13,208 nucleotides of DNA. Origin: Synechococcus sp. HW_metabat.21. GTDB lineage: Bacteria; Cyanobacteriota; Cyanobacteriia; PCC-6307; Cyanobiaceae. The position numbers and the translations under genes are program-made. Of this stretch, positions 1 to 10,253 are shown one piece after another (within the stretch, counting starts at the first letter, position 1; every line of letters starts with the position of its first letter). The stretch lies in contig JAAZUZ010000034.1 of assembly GCA_018623875.1 (NCBI GenBank), positions 1 through 13,208 of the forward strand. The letters are read 5' to 3'. Under the pieces are notes generated by a model. It did no database searches and was not told where the DNA came from. It was given only the letters and a program-made list of their open reading frames with translations.

Positions 1-1947
<1,947 letters not shown>

Positions 1948-1963
<16 letters not shown>

Positions 1964-2553
1964 GCCGCCTTGAGGGCCCGCTGGGCGGCCCGGCCCACGA
2001 GCCAGACCGAAGCCACCGTGGCGGCGATACCCACCACCCGCAGCGTCCAGGTGAAGGGATCCGCCTCACCGCTGAGCACGTCACCGAAGCGGGCCACATC
2101 CCCAGCGAGAGCCCCCAAGCCGCAGAACAGGATCGTGCCGGGGATGATCCCGATCAGACCAATCGTGTAATCGCGCAGGCTGACCTCGCTGAGGCCATAG
2201 GCCAGGTTGAGCAAGGAAAACGGAAACGCTGGTGAGAGGCGGGTGAGCAGCACCAGCTTCAACCCCTCACGGCTGACCGCTTGCTCCACCGCCTGCAGCT
2301 TGGGGAAGGCCTGAAGCCGGCGCGTTGACCAACCGCGCAGCCAGGTGCGTCCAAGCAAAAAGGCCGCTTCCGCCCCAAGGGAGGCCCCAACAAAGACGAT
2401 CAAGCTGCCCCACCACGTGCCATACAAAGCGCCGGCCAACATCGACGCCCAGACCCCCGGCAACAGCAACGTCACCCAAACCGCATAGAGGGGAATGAAC
2501 AGCAGGGCCCCCGCGGGGGACTGCAGAACCGGAAGCCAGCTCTGCCAGTCCAT
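1948..2553 (-). CDS. TVP38/TMEM64 (DedA-like, VTT-domain) inner-membrane protein
   Basis: A 201-aa polytopic membrane protein. Hydrophobic segments lie at roughly residues 14-34, 36-68, 108-122, 130-150 and 170-188. The central block GALYGTWWGS (41-50) with GASLGAEAAFLLGR, and the later LLTRLSPAFPFSLLNLAYG (102-120) ending in IIPGT (136-140), are the signature of the VTT/TVP38 family. Family members are implicated in lipid scrambling or transport and in membrane homeostasis; the substrate cannot be read here. The ATG start shares one base with the valS stop (TGATG on the minus strand), so it is probably translated by coupling as the last gene of the valS run. Its 3' end overlaps the convergent 57-aa gene by 16 bases, leaving no room for a separate terminator hairpin between them. 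Confidence 0.9.
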
Positions 2554-5333
2554 CAGCCCAGATCGGCCAGGCGCTTACGGGCCAACTCAGCCTGGGCCTC
2601 CGCCTCCGCCAAATTGGCCTGGCACTCCGCCACCACCTCAGGGGGCGCCTTGGAGGCGAAGTTGGGGTTGGAGAGGCGACCCGAGAGCCCCTTGATCTCC
2701 TTTTCCGCCTTGGCGATGTCCTTCTCCAGGCGGCCCCGCAGCGCATCGAAATCCACCAGACCGTCGATCGGCAGCAACACCTGCAGTTCACCGCTCACCC
2801 CGGCCAGAGCCTTCGCAGCGGGATTGGCCTCAGCGGCGGCGGGGTCCAGCACCTCCACCCGCTCCGCGCGGGTCAAGGCCGTGATGTCCGCGGTGGCGGC
2901 ACTGAGCACCGACGCCAACGCACTGCGACCGGTCACGAACCGCACCGGAACGCTCTGACTGGGCTTCAGACCTGCCACCGCCCGCAGGTTGCGCACCACG
3001 CGAATCGCCTCAATCAGGTCGGCGAAGGACGCCTCCAAGTCGTCATCCAGGGCCGAGACATCGAGGGTCGGCCAGGGCTGCAGGGCTAGGAACGTCTCCT
3101 CGGGCTCGCCGTTCAGGCCATGCCAGAGCTCCTCGCTGAGGTGGGGCATCAGGGGATGCAGCATCACCAGCAATTCATTCAGGGCCTTGGCCAGCACCTG
3201 ACGGGCCGTGCGTTGATCGGCGAGGGCTTCAGCGCTGGGGTTCTCGCCGGGATTCAGGCGGCGCTTGATCAGCTCGACGTACCAGTCGCAGACCTCGTTC
3301 CAGGCAAATTCATAGAGCCCCTTCGCCGCCTCACCAAGGCCGTAGCTGCCGTAGCGCTCAGCGCTATCGCGGTTCACCCGGGCCAGCCGCGAGAGGATCC
3401 AACGGTCCGCCAGCTGCAGGGCAGCAGGGTCAGGCTCACCCAAGCTCGCGGGGGTCTCGCCGCCCAGGTTCATCAGGGCGAAGCGGGTGACGTTCCAAAG
3501 CTTGTTGGCGAAGTTGCGTGAGGCCTCCACCGTCGCGGAGGTGTCCGACTTGCGGTCGTAGTCCAGGCGAATGTCCTGGCCGGCACCAGCCACCTCACGC
3601 ACCAGGGCAAAGCGCAGGGCATCGGCGCCGTAGCGATCGATCAGCAGCAGCGGGTCGATGCCATTGCCCGCCGACTTGCTCATCTTGCGGTTGTTCTCAT
3701 CCCGCACCAGGCCGTGGATGTAGACGTCCTGGAAGGGCATCCGCCCGGTGAAGGCGCCGGCCATCATCGTCATCCGGGCCACCCAGAAAAAGATGATGTC
3801 GAAGCCCGTCACCAGCACGCTGGTGGGGTACCAGCGCTGCAGATCCGCCGCCTCGGCATTGGGCCAACCCATCGTGGAGAAGGGCCAGAGACCACTGGAG
3901 AACCAGGTGTCGAGGGCGTCCGGATCCTGCTCAAGGGCAGCACCCGCACCGAACTGGGACTCCGCTTTGGCTTGGGCGTCCGCTGCATCACGCGCCACCA
4001 CATAGGGGGTGGAGTCGGTGATCACACCGCCGGTCTCGCTGACCACAAACCAAGCGGGGATCCGGTGGCCCCACCAGAGCTGGCGCGAGATGCACCAATC
4101 ACGAATGTCCGTGAGCCAGTCGCGATAGACCTTGCTCCAACGCTCGGGCACAAAGCGGGGATCAGCGTTCTCGAGGGCCTCGCGGCAGCGGGCCGCCAAA
4201 GGCTCGGTTTTGACAAACCACTGGGTGGAGAGCAGGGGCTCCACGGGCACCTTGCCCCGGTCGGAGAAGGGAACGCTGTGGCGGTAGTCCTCCACCTTCA
4301 CCAGGAAGCCCTCCTCCTCCATCGCCGCCACCACGGCCTTGCGCGCCTCAAAGCGATCGAGTCCCTGGAAGCGACCGGCGGCCTCATTCATCGAGCCGTC
4401 CTTCGCCATCACCGTGATCAGCGGCAGGTTGTGGCGCTGGCCGATCGCGAAGTCATTGGGGTCATGGGCGGGGGTGACCTTGACGCAGCCCGTCCCGAAC
4501 TCGGCATCAACGTGGTCGTCGGCCACGATCGGAATCTCCCGGCCCACCAGCGGCAGGGTCAGGGTCTGGCCCACCAACTCCGCATAGCGGGGATCCTTTG
4601 GGTTCACCGCCACGCCGGTGTCACCGAGGAGGGTTTCGGGGCGGGTCGTCGCCACCTCCAGGAAGCCCTGGCCGCTGCTCAAGGGATAGCGGAAATGCCA
4701 GAGGTGACCATCCACCTCCTTCATCTCCACCTCCAGGTCGCTCACGGCGGATCCGGAGGCGGGGCACCAATTCACCAAGTACTCGCCCCGGTAGATCAAG
4801 CCCTGCTCGTGCAGGCGATTGAAGGCCTCGATCACCGCTTCGCTGCAGCCCGCATCGAGGGTGAAGCGCTCCCGGCGCCAATCCACCGAATAACCGAGGC
4901 GGCGCAGCTGCCCGACGATCGTGCCGCCGCTCTGGGCCTTCCACTCCCAGGCCTTCTCCAGAAAGGCCTCGCGGCCGAGGTCTTCCTTGCGCTTGCCGTC
5001 GGCTTTGAGCTGCTTCTCCAGGATTGTCTGGACAGCGATCGAGGCGTGGTCGGTGCCGGGCAGGCACAACACGTTTTTGCCCTGGAGCCGCTGGAAGCGG
5101 ACGATCGTGTCGATCAGGGCCGTGTTGAAGGCGTGGCCCATGTGCAGGCTGCCGGTCACGTTCGGCGGTGGAATCACCACCGAAAACGGCTCACCAGGGG
5201 CCTTCGGGTCCGGGTGGAAGGCGCCTTGGGTTTCCCAGGCCTGCTGCCAACGGGCCTCGGTGCCCACCGGGTCGTACGTCTTAGACAGAGCCTCCGCAGC
5301 GGTGGCAGGAGCAGCGGCGGTGGCCTCGGTCAC
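2553..5333 (-). CDS. valS: Valyl-tRNA synthetase (class I)
   Basis: ValRS attaches valine to tRNA-Val in the cytoplasm. The protein has 926 residues, near the normal bacterial size (E. coli about 950). Class I signatures are clear: [13 protein letters not shown] with the HIGH-type element HMGH at 64-67, and [10 protein letters not shown] with KMSKS at 550-554. [10 protein letters not shown] (93-102) is typical. The CP1 editing domain lies at about 225-430 ([38 protein letters not shown]). The last 70 or so residues ([20 protein letters not shown] onward) form the coiled-coil tRNA-binding arm. The start is GTG at 5333: an in-frame TGA lies four codons upstream and the next internal Met is within the HIGH motif, so no other start works. 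The N-terminus is Ala/Thr-rich and variable. The preceding oxygenase gene ends 49 bases upstream and the TVP38 gene overlaps the stop by one base, so they are probably co-transcribed. Confidence 0.98.
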   Translation of the reverse strand: MTEATAAAPATAAEALSKTYDPVGTEARWQQAWETQGAFHPDPKAPGEPFSVVIPPPNVTGSLHMGHAFNTALIDTIVRFQRLQGKNVLCLPGTDHASIAVQTILEKQLKADGKRKEDLGREAFLEKAWEWKAQSGGTIVGQLRRLGYSVDWRRERFTLDAGCSEAVIEAFNRLHEQGLIYRGEYLVNWCPASGSAVSDLEVEMKEVDGHLWHFRYPLSSGQGFLEVATTRPETLLGDTGVAVNPKDPRYAELVGQTLTLPLVGREIPIVADDHVDAEFGTGCVKVTPAHDPNDFAIGQRHNLPLITVMAKDGSMNEAAGRFQGLDRFEARKAVVAAMEEEGFLVKVEDYRHSVPFSDRGKVPVEPLLSTQWFVKTEPLAARCREALENADPRFVPERWSKVYRDWLTDIRDWCISRQLWWGHRIPAWFVVSETGGVITDSTPYVVARDAADAQAKAESQFGAGAALEQDPDALDTWFSSGLWPFSTMGWPNAEAADLQRWYPTSVLVTGFDIIFFWVARMTMMAGAFTGRMPFQDVYIHGLVRDENNRKMSKSAGNGIDPLLLIDRYGADALRFALVREVAGAGQDIRLDYDRKSDTSATVEASRNFANKLWNVTRFALMNLGGETPASLGEPDPAALQLADRWILSRLARVNRDSAERYGSYGLGEAAKGLYEFAWNEVCDWYVELIKRRLNPGENPSAEALADQRTARQVLAKALNELLVMLHPLMPHLSEELWHGLNGEPEETFLALQPWPTLDVSALDDDLEASFADLIEAIRVVRNLRAVAGLKPSQSVPVRFVTGRSALASVLSAATADITALTRAERVEVLDPAAAEANPAAKALAGVSGELQVLLPIDGLVDFDALRGRLEKDIAKAEKEIKGLSGRLSNPNFASKAPPEVVAECQANLAEAEAQAELARKRLADLG

Positions 5334-5382
5334 GGGAGCAGATCAGGCAATCCACCCATGCTCGCAAAGGGCCGCCGGTGCC

Positions 5383-6006
5383 TTAGCCCGCCGCCAGGCG
5401 TTTGAGATAGGCCTCGCGGCTGCCGGCGTTGATCCACCCCGTGGCGATGGTTTTGCTCTCGCTCTGGTTCACCCGGCCGCGATGGATGTGGGAGGGCCCG
5501 GCGGGAAAGAGCACGAGCTTGCCGCGCTGGGCCTCTTCGTGGTGCCCCTGCCAGTGGAACTCGGTGCCGGCCTCCTCGACGCTGTTGCAATACAGGATCC
5601 AGGCCAAGACCCGGTGCACCGGCTCGGTGGCCTCATCGCTGATGGTCCAATCGCAGTGCCAGCGCTTGAAGCCCTCACCGGGGGCATAGCGCTGGATGTT
5701 GAAAATCGGATTGACAAAGAGCTCCTGATCCGGGCAGCAGTCGCGGAACAGCGGCCGCTCCTGCAGGTAACGCTCCAGGCCTGCCGTGACCCCCCTCAAG
5801 ATCACCTCGGCCAAGGCGAAGGCCTCGGGGTCCGAGCGGTCGATCGCCACCAGGCTGATGTCGGTCGAGACCTTGGCGGGCTCAGCTCCATCGGGCCCGA
5901 ACGCCACGCCGGGGCGCTGCAGGTCCTGGCGTCGATCAAAGAAGGCCATCACCCCCTCGGAGAGGGCCTCAAAACCAGCGTTGCTGTAGCGGGCGATCAG
6001 CTCCAT
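5383..6006 (-). CDS. 2-oxoglutarate/Fe(II)-dependent oxygenase (prolyl-4-hydroxylase-like fold)
   Basis: A 207-aa cytosolic enzyme of the 2OG-Fe(II) dioxygenase superfamily, which couples decarboxylation of 2-oxoglutarate to hydroxylation of a protein or small molecule. Visible iron ligands are the HxD pair in KRWHCDW (His117, Asp119) and a distal His in PSHIHRG, most likely His175. The Lys of ESKTIATGW (Lys185) sits where the 2OG carboxylate is bound. Family-like strands include FNIQRYAPGEGFKRW (102-116), RVLAWILYCN (132-141) and GKLVLFPAGP (162-171). The substrate is unknown. The ATG start shares one base with the stop of the upstream 152-aa gene (TGATG), and valS follows after 49 bases, so the three are probably one transcript. 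Link to translation is only an inference from that neighbourhood. The catalytic set is complete, so it is probably active. Confidence 0.88.
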   Translation of the reverse strand: MELIARYSNAGFEALSEGVMAFFDRRQDLQRPGVAFGPDGAEPAKVSTDISLVAIDRSDPEAFALAEVILRGVTAGLERYLQERPLFRDCCPDQELFVNPIFNIQRYAPGEGFKRWHCDWTISDEATEPVHRVLAWILYCNSVEEAGTEFHWQGHHEEAQRGKLVLFPAGPSHIHRGRVNQSESKTIATGWINAGSREAYLKRLAAG

Positions 6007-6464
6007 CAGAGGGACTCCAGCCAGGGGATCGCCACGAGGGAATCCAAGCGTTGCCAGCGCTCACGCTCCACCGGCAGCCGCTCGCTCAAGCCGACACGCT
6101 CCAGCGCACGGGCAATGCGATCGAACTCCAGCACCTCCTCAGCGGGGCCCTGGGGCAAAACCAACACCTGCTGTTCAGCGGGATCGGCCATCAGCTGCAG
6201 TTCCAGATCCCCCAGCTCCCGCTCAAAAAAGACCCGGCGCATCCGCGCGGTCTGCACCGCACCGATGGACTCCGCGAAGGTCTTCAGGCCCGCCTCGTCG
6301 CCGCTGCAGCCGCAGTTCAGGGCCAGCCAAATCAGCAATTTCGCCCAGCTCTCACTGCTCCAGAGGGGCGGAAAGCTTTCGCGGTTTTGGCGCACCAACT
6401 CCGCCAAGGCGAAATCCACCAAGGTCGCCTGCAGGGCCAGTGGGTCAGGAGATGCAGTTGTCAT
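6006..6464 (-). CDS. Conserved-looking hypothetical protein, 152 aa
   Basis: I do not recognise this family. The frame is open to a TTG at 6503 and contains ATGs at 6482, 6473 and 6464. I prefer 6464 (MTTASPDPLALQ) because the minus strand carries GGGGAGG exactly nine bases before it, a strong Shine-Dalgarno match; the other starts lack one at proper distance. The product is soluble and mixed alpha/beta in appearance: an amphipathic N-terminal half (TLVDFALAELVRQN, SWAKLLIWLALNCGC), then RMRRVFFERELGDLELQLMA, then LVLPQGPAEEVLEFDRIARA. There is no signal peptide or membrane helix. A CGC pair and a short acidic loop follow the Trp-rich helix, but no catalytic motif stands out. Its stop overlaps the oxygenase start by one base, making it the first gene of the run oxygenase-valS-TVP38. 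It could be a partner or substrate of the oxygenase, but that is a guess from coupling. Confidence 0.82.
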   Translation of the reverse strand: MTTASPDPLALQATLVDFALAELVRQNRESFPPLWSSESWAKLLIWLALNCGCSGDEAGLKTFAESIGAVQTARMRRVFFERELGDLELQLMADPAEQQVLVLPQGPAEEVLEFDRIARALERVGLSERLPVERERWQRLDSLVAIPWLESL

Positions 6465-6517
6465 GCCATCCATCCTCCCCATCGGTGTGCAGACTGCGGT
6501 CAAGTGAACGCCGAGCC

Positions 6518-6772
6518 ATGGCCCTCGACTTCAACGACGCCGATCTGGAGTTTTCCGATCTGGTGTACGCCTACCAGAGCTGGGTGATGGCCGTCATCAA
6601 TGACGAGAAGCTTGGCGGCGACAAGCTTCTGACCGACGAGATCACCGACGACGCCCTCAGCGCCATGCGCTTCCTGCCCGGCGAAGTCACCGCAGCAATC
6701 GAGACCAGCCTGGCCCGCGTCTACGACGTGGATGCCGACGAACTCGCTGCCCTGCTGTTCCCCGAAGACTGA
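6518..6772 (+). CDS. Small acidic hypothetical protein, 84 aa
   Basis: The frame starts at ATG 6518 (MALDFNDADLEFSDLVYAY). It is strongly acidic, with many Asp and Glu residues throughout and an ending of ELAALLFPED, and it is predicted soluble and mostly helical (AYQSWVMAVINDEK, TAAIETSLARVYDV). I cannot assign a family or function. An alternative start upstream in the same frame (6440) would run into the divergent gene, so 6518 is better, although no strong Shine-Dalgarno is visible. It is divergent from the 152-aa gene with 53 bases between the two preferred starts; that gap must hold both promoters, but no convincing -35/-10 pair is seen in either direction. The methyltransferase gene starts only 11 bases after its stop, so they are likely co-transcribed. 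Confidence 0.82.
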   Translation: MALDFNDADLEFSDLVYAYQSWVMAVINDEKLGGDKLLTDEITDDALSAMRFLPGEVTAAIETSLARVYDVDADELAALLFPED

Positions 6773-6783
6773 GCTGCGGGGCG

Positions 6784-7599
6784 ATGGCCTCGGACTACGT
6801 CCTCGGAACCCATCAGAGCGAGCTGGAGCGGCTGCGCTTTCAGCACGAGCTCTGGTCCCCCATCAGTGAAGCGGCTTGGACCCGGGCCGGCATTCAGCGC
6901 GGGCAGCGGTTGCTCGATCTGGGCGCCGGTCCTGGTTTTGCTGCCGCTGACCTCGCGGCCCGCGTGGGCCCCACTGGCCGGGTCCTGGGGCTGGAGCTCA
7001 GCGCGGACTACGCCGCCGAGGCCCAAGCCCTGGCCCAACGGAACCGCCTGCCCCAGCTCGAGGTCCGCCAGCACGATCTGCTGAAGGATCCCTGGCCCAA
7101 CGAGCACTTCGATCTGGCCTGGTGCCGCTGGCTGGCGATGTTTCTGCCGGACCTCGAGCCGCTGCTGGCGGGCCTGGAGCGCTGCCTTCCCATCGGCGCC
7201 CAGCTACTCGTCCACGAATACGTCCACTGGGACACCTTCGCCCTGCATCCCCAGGCGACAGCGGTCGCGCGGTTCGGCCAGGCCTGTCAAGACAGCTTCC
7301 GCGCCGCTGGTGGAGATCCGGACGTGAACCGCAGGCTGCCGTCCCTCCTGAGCGCCCGGGGCTGGCAGATCGAAGAGCTGCTCCCACTGCCCGTTCTCGG
7401 TTCCCAGGGGTCGATGGCGGCCCAGTGGATGGAGCGCTTTGTCGCGGTCTATGGGCTGCAGTTGCAACAGCTGGGGCTCTGGAGCACAACCGATCAACAA
7501 GAAGCGCTGGGGCAGATCCAGGCGGCCGCCTCCGACCCCGGCAGTTTCTGGGTTGGGCCCACGGTGCTGGAGCTGCGGGCGAGACGATTGGAGCCGTAA
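6784..7599 (+). CDS. Class I SAM-dependent methyltransferase
   Basis: A 271-aa enzyme with a Rossmann-type SAM-binding domain. Motif I is RLLDLGAGPGFAAADLA (42-58). The acidic residue at the end of strand 2 is Glu71 in VLGLELSADY, and HFDLAWCRWLAMFLPDLEPL (108-127) is the motif IV/post region. GLERCLPIGAQLLVHEYVHW (130-149) matches the strand that follows. The N-terminus (YVLGTHQSELERLRFQHELW) and a C-terminal part of about 120 residues are the likely substrate-binding portions. No transmembrane segment is visible. The substrate (small molecule, lipid or protein) cannot be deduced. The TAA stop and the ATG of the following SDR gene share one base (TAATG), so the two enzymes are probably made together, suggesting consecutive steps on one metabolite, though this is only context. 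Confidence 0.9.
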   Translation: MASDYVLGTHQSELERLRFQHELWSPISEAAWTRAGIQRGQRLLDLGAGPGFAAADLAARVGPTGRVLGLELSADYAAEAQALAQRNRLPQLEVRQHDLLKDPWPNEHFDLAWCRWLAMFLPDLEPLLAGLERCLPIGAQLLVHEYVHWDTFALHPQATAVARFGQACQDSFRAAGGDPDVNRRLPSLLSARGWQIEELLPLPVLGSQGSMAAQWMERFVAVYGLQLQQLGLWSTTDQQEALGQIQAAASDPGSFWVGPTVLELRARRLEP

Positions 7600-8528
7600 T
7601 GCCCGACCCCGCCGTGCCCTGGACCGCCGCTGACATCCCCGATCAACGGGGGCGGACCGCCCTGATCACCGGCGCCAACAGTGGTCTAGGCCTCGAGAGC
7701 GCGCGGGCCCTGGCCGCCAAGGGCGCCACCGTGCTGCTGGCCTGCCGCAGCTTCGAGAAGGCGAACAAGACAGCCGCGGCCTTGCACGCAGAAACCGGCG
7801 GAACGCTGATCCCGCTGGAGCTGGACCTGGCGGACCTGGAGAGCGTGCAGCGGGCCGCCGCCCAGGTGGAGGGCCTTGATCTGTTGCTCAATAACGCGGG
7901 GGTGATGGCACCGCCGCGGACCTTGAGCCGCCAGGGCTTCGAGCTGCAATTTGCGGTCAATCACCTGGGCCATGTCGCCTTGACCCAAGCCCTGCTCCCC
8001 CTGCTGAAGCGGAGCCCCAACGGCCGGATCGTGCATGTGAGTTCTGGAGCGGCCTACTTCGGTCGCATCACCTTCGATGATCTGCAGGGCGAGACGCGCT
8101 ACAGGCCCTGGGATGCCTACGGCCAAAGCAAGCTCGCCAACGCGATGACGGCCCTCGAGCTGCAGCGGCAGCTGGAGGAGGAAGGCTCCAACGTGCTCTC
8201 ACTGGTCGCCCACCCGGGGCTGGCCCGCACCAACCTGCAGCCCACTTCCGTGGCCGCCAAAAACGCCAAGGTCGAGGGTCTCGCCTACCGCCTGATGGAT
8301 CCGCTCTTCCAGAGCGCCGCCATGGGGTCCCTACCCCAGCTTTTTGCGGCGACAGCGCCGGACGCCAAGGCCGGGGTGTTCTACGGACCGGGAGGGTTCG
8401 GGAACCTGCGGGGCTACCCAACCGTCTGCCGCATGCCCCCTCGAGCGCTGGACGCTGAAGCCTGCGCACGCCTCTGGAGCGTCAGTGCAGCACTGATAGG
8501 GTCGGCCCTAGCGGGTGATTCCCAGTAG
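7599..8528 (+). CDS. Short-chain dehydrogenase/reductase (retinol dehydrogenase / POR-like SDR)
   Basis: A 309-aa NAD(P)-dependent oxidoreductase of the classical SDR type. The cofactor motif is [19 protein letters not shown] (21-39), with TGxxxGxG at 24-31. Arg50 in LLACRS suggests NADPH preference. NNAG is at 98-101, Asn121 lies in [13 protein letters not shown], the catalytic Ser is in IVHVSSGAA (144-152), and YGQSK carries Tyr174 and Lys178. The layout resembles the protochlorophyllide reductase/retinol dehydrogenase/WWOX branch, but it is shorter than and not evidently the true light-dependent POR; many cyanobacterial SDRs of this sort are mis-named. The ATG overlaps the methyltransferase stop and has GGAG five bases before that junction. 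The gene ends 31 bases before the SulP start, and its 3' end carries two inverted repeats (described separately). Confidence 0.93.
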   Translation: MPDPAVPWTAADIPDQRGRTALITGANSGLGLESARALAAKGATVLLACRSFEKANKTAAALHAETGGTLIPLELDLADLESVQRAAAQVEGLDLLLNNAGVMAPPRTLSRQGFELQFAVNHLGHVALTQALLPLLKRSPNGRIVHVSSGAAYFGRITFDDLQGETRYRPWDAYGQSKLANAMTALELQRQLEEEGSNVLSLVAHPGLARTNLQPTSVAAKNAKVEGLAYRLMDPLFQSAAMGSLPQLFAATAPDAKAGVFYGPGGFGNLRGYPTVCRMPPRALDAEACARLWSVSAALIGSALAGDSQ

Positions 8529-8530
8529 GG
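8497..8530 (+). promoter_or_regulatory. Candidate competing hairpins ahead of the SulP gene
   Basis: TAGGG (8497-8501) can pair with CCCTA (8506-8510) across a four-base loop. The same CCCTA can instead pair with TAGGG at 8526-8530, enclosing a GGG/CCC inner stem (8513-8515 with 8521-8523). The two folds exclude each other. The second includes the SDR stop codon TAG (8526-8528), so ribosome passage over the stop could shift the balance before the SulP start at 8560, which has no strong Shine-Dalgarno. Short stems like these also arise by chance in GC-rich DNA. Confidence 0.3.
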
Positions 8531-8559
8531 GACGCCAGACGACAGCAGCCGCAGACCCT

Positions 8560-10098
8560 ATGAATTTCGCCCTCAAAGAATGGTGGGGCAAGCCCCATCG
8601 CGACATCCTCTCGGGCCTGGTGGTGGCCTTCGCGATGATCCCGGAGGCGATCGCCTTCTCCGGCATCGCCGGCGTGGACCCGCGGGTCGGCCTATTCGGC
8701 GCCTTCATGCTCTCGGTGACCCTCGCCGTGTTCGGCGGGCGCACCGCGATGATCACCTCGGCCACGGGCTCCACCGCCCTCCTGATGACCGGGCTGGTGG
8801 AGCAGGGCAACGCCCTCGGCGAAGGCATGGGCCTGCAGTACCTGCTGGCGGCCGGGATCCTGACGGGTGTTCTGCAAATCGCCTGGGGCTACCTGCGGCT
8901 TGCCCACCAGATGCGCTTCGTGCCCCAGCCGGTCATGGCGGGCTTTGTGAACGCCCTGGCAATCCTGATCTTCCTGGCGCAACTGCCCCAATTGGGGCTT
9001 GATTTCTTCCACCCCGAAAAGGTGGCGGTGACCGCTGGGCAACTACCGGCGGTCTGGGGCTTGATGGCCCTGACCCTGGCGATCATCTACGTGATGCCGC
9101 GCTTCACCAAGGTCGTTCCGTCCGCCCTGGTGGCGATCTTGATCTCGACGGGGATCTCCATTCGCATGGGGCTCGACGTACCCACCGTGAGCAGCCTCGG
9201 CACCCTGCCAAGCGGCCTGCCCCAATTCGGCATTCCTCAGGTGCCCTTCACCACGGGCACCCTGGGCCTGATCCTGCCGACGGCCCTGGCCATCTCCCTG
9301 GTGGGCCTGATGGAAACCTTCCTGACCCAGGACATCCTCGACGACGTCACCGACAGCTCATCCCACAAAAACCAGGAAGCCCGCGGCCAAGGCATCGGCA
9401 ACATCGTCAGCTCGTTCTTCGGCGGCATGGCCGGCTGCGCACTGGTGGGCCAATCGGTGATGAACGTCGGCTACGGCGGCCGCACCCGCCTCTCCACCCT
9501 CACCTCGGGCGTCAGCCTGCTGGCGATGATCCTGCTGGCCAGCCAGTGGGTCAATCAGATCCCCATGGCCACCCTGGTTGGGGTGATGGTGATGATCGCG
9601 ATCAACACCGCCAACTGGGATTCGATCCGCAGCATCCGCAACATCCCCAAGAGCGACACCTCGGTGATGCTCCTGACGGTGGTGGTCACCGTGTTGACCC
9701 ACAACCTGGCGGTGGGCCTGCTCTCGGGTGTGGCCCTGGCGGGGATCCTCTTCAGCCGCAAGGTGGCCAAGGTGATCGAGGTCAGCAGCGAGCTCAGCGG
9801 CAACGAGCACCGCATCTACCGCGTCCGCGGCCAGCTGTTCTTCGTCAGCAGCATTTACTTCCGACAGGGGTTTGAGCTGCACGAACATCCCGCTCGCGTC
9901 ACCATCGACATGGGCGAGGCCCACATTTGGGATCAAAGCGGTGTGACCGCCCTCGATCAGGTGATTCGCAAGCTCAAGCTCGGTGGCAGCAAGGTCGAGG
10001 TGATCAACCTCAACGACGAGAGCCTGAACCTGTTCGCCCGGATCGGCGTGGCGGAAGAGGCGGGCGGCCGCGGTGGTGAACTCTCCTCCGCCCACTAA
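8560..10098 (+). CDS. SulP-family inorganic anion transporter with C-terminal STAS domain
   Basis: A 512-aa inner-membrane transporter of the SulP/SLC26 family, which moves anions such as sulfate or bicarbonate, often with Na+ or H+. The start is ATG 8560 ([15 protein letters not shown]). Conserved first-helix text is [20 protein letters not shown] (15-34). The substrate-site helix TM3 is [15 protein letters not shown] (64-78), and its partner near TM10 reads [19 protein letters not shown]. Hydrophobic helices fill about residues 15-410. The cytosolic STAS domain covers roughly 418-495 ([42 protein letters not shown]) and keeps the DxSG Ser that is phosphorylated in some homologues. It differs clearly from the BicA sequence type in its first helices, so I do not call the anion. 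It closes the unit that starts at 6518, with a strong terminator 30 bases downstream. Confidence 0.95.
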   Translation: MNFALKEWWGKPHRDILSGLVVAFAMIPEAIAFSGIAGVDPRVGLFGAFMLSVTLAVFGGRTAMITSATGSTALLMTGLVEQGNALGEGMGLQYLLAAGILTGVLQIAWGYLRLAHQMRFVPQPVMAGFVNALAILIFLAQLPQLGLDFFHPEKVAVTAGQLPAVWGLMALTLAIIYVMPRFTKVVPSALVAILISTGISIRMGLDVPTVSSLGTLPSGLPQFGIPQVPFTTGTLGLILPTALAISLVGLMETFLTQDILDDVTDSSSHKNQEARGQGIGNIVSSFFGGMAGCALVGQSVMNVGYGGRTRLSTLTSGVSLLAMILLASQWVNQIPMATLVGVMVMIAINTANWDSIRSIRNIPKSDTSVMLLTVVVTVLTHNLAVGLLSGVALAGILFSRKVAKVIEVSSELSGNEHRIYRVRGQLFFVSSIYFRQGFELHEHPARVTIDMGEAHIWDQSGVTALDQVIRKLKLGGSKVEVINLNDESLNLFARIGVAEEAGGRGGELSSAH

Positions 10099-10127
10099 CT
10101 GGGGTCGCTATTGAGTCGACGCGTCAG

Positions 10128-10160
10128 AAGACCCGAGCGAGTAGCGCTTGGGTCTTTTTT
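10128..10160 (+). terminator. Rho-independent terminator after the SulP gene
   Basis: A 12-bp stem pairs AAGACCCGAGCG (10128-10139) with CGCTTGGGTCTT (10145-10156), with one G-U pair and a five-base loop (AGTAG), followed by a run of six T (10155-10160). This is a textbook intrinsic terminator, placed 30 bases after the SulP stop, and it ends the + strand unit starting at 6518. Confidence 0.93.
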
Positions 10161-10253
10161 ATGGATCGCTCGGCGCCGAAGCGGGACACACAGCCCCGAA
10201 ACCTGAAGCAAGTCTAAGGTGTCCCAAGACGAGACTGATCAGCTCGCAGGGAT

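Noticed and set aside
3714..5405. A 563-codon open frame on the + strand opposite valS.
   Set aside because: It lies wholly antisense to a clear, full-length valS. Its His/Gly/Ala/Arg-rich composition is typical of a mirror frame in GC-rich DNA, and it has no recognisable domain.
4921..6507. A 528-codon + strand open frame opposite the valS 5' part, the oxygenase and the 152-aa gene.
   Set aside because: It is antisense to three better supported genes and its product shows no domain; it reflects codon bias of the opposite strand.
6465..6517. Possible -35 boxes (TTGTCA-like on + just inside the gene, TTGACC-like on -) in the divergent gap.
   Set aside because: No matching -10 element lies at suitable spacing for either, so a promoter cannot be placed.
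9358..10095. A 245-codon His/Asp/Ala-rich - strand frame opposite the SulP gene that looks like a metal-binding protein.
   Set aside because: The His and Asp richness comes from reading the complement of common hydrophobic codons; the SulP/STAS domains on the other strand are unambiguous.
10183..10225. Inverted repeat GGGACAC...GTGTCCC with a 29-base spacer upstream of the orphan gene.
   Set aside because: Seven-base arms with a long spacer are common by chance; there is no promoter or partner signal to support an operator.
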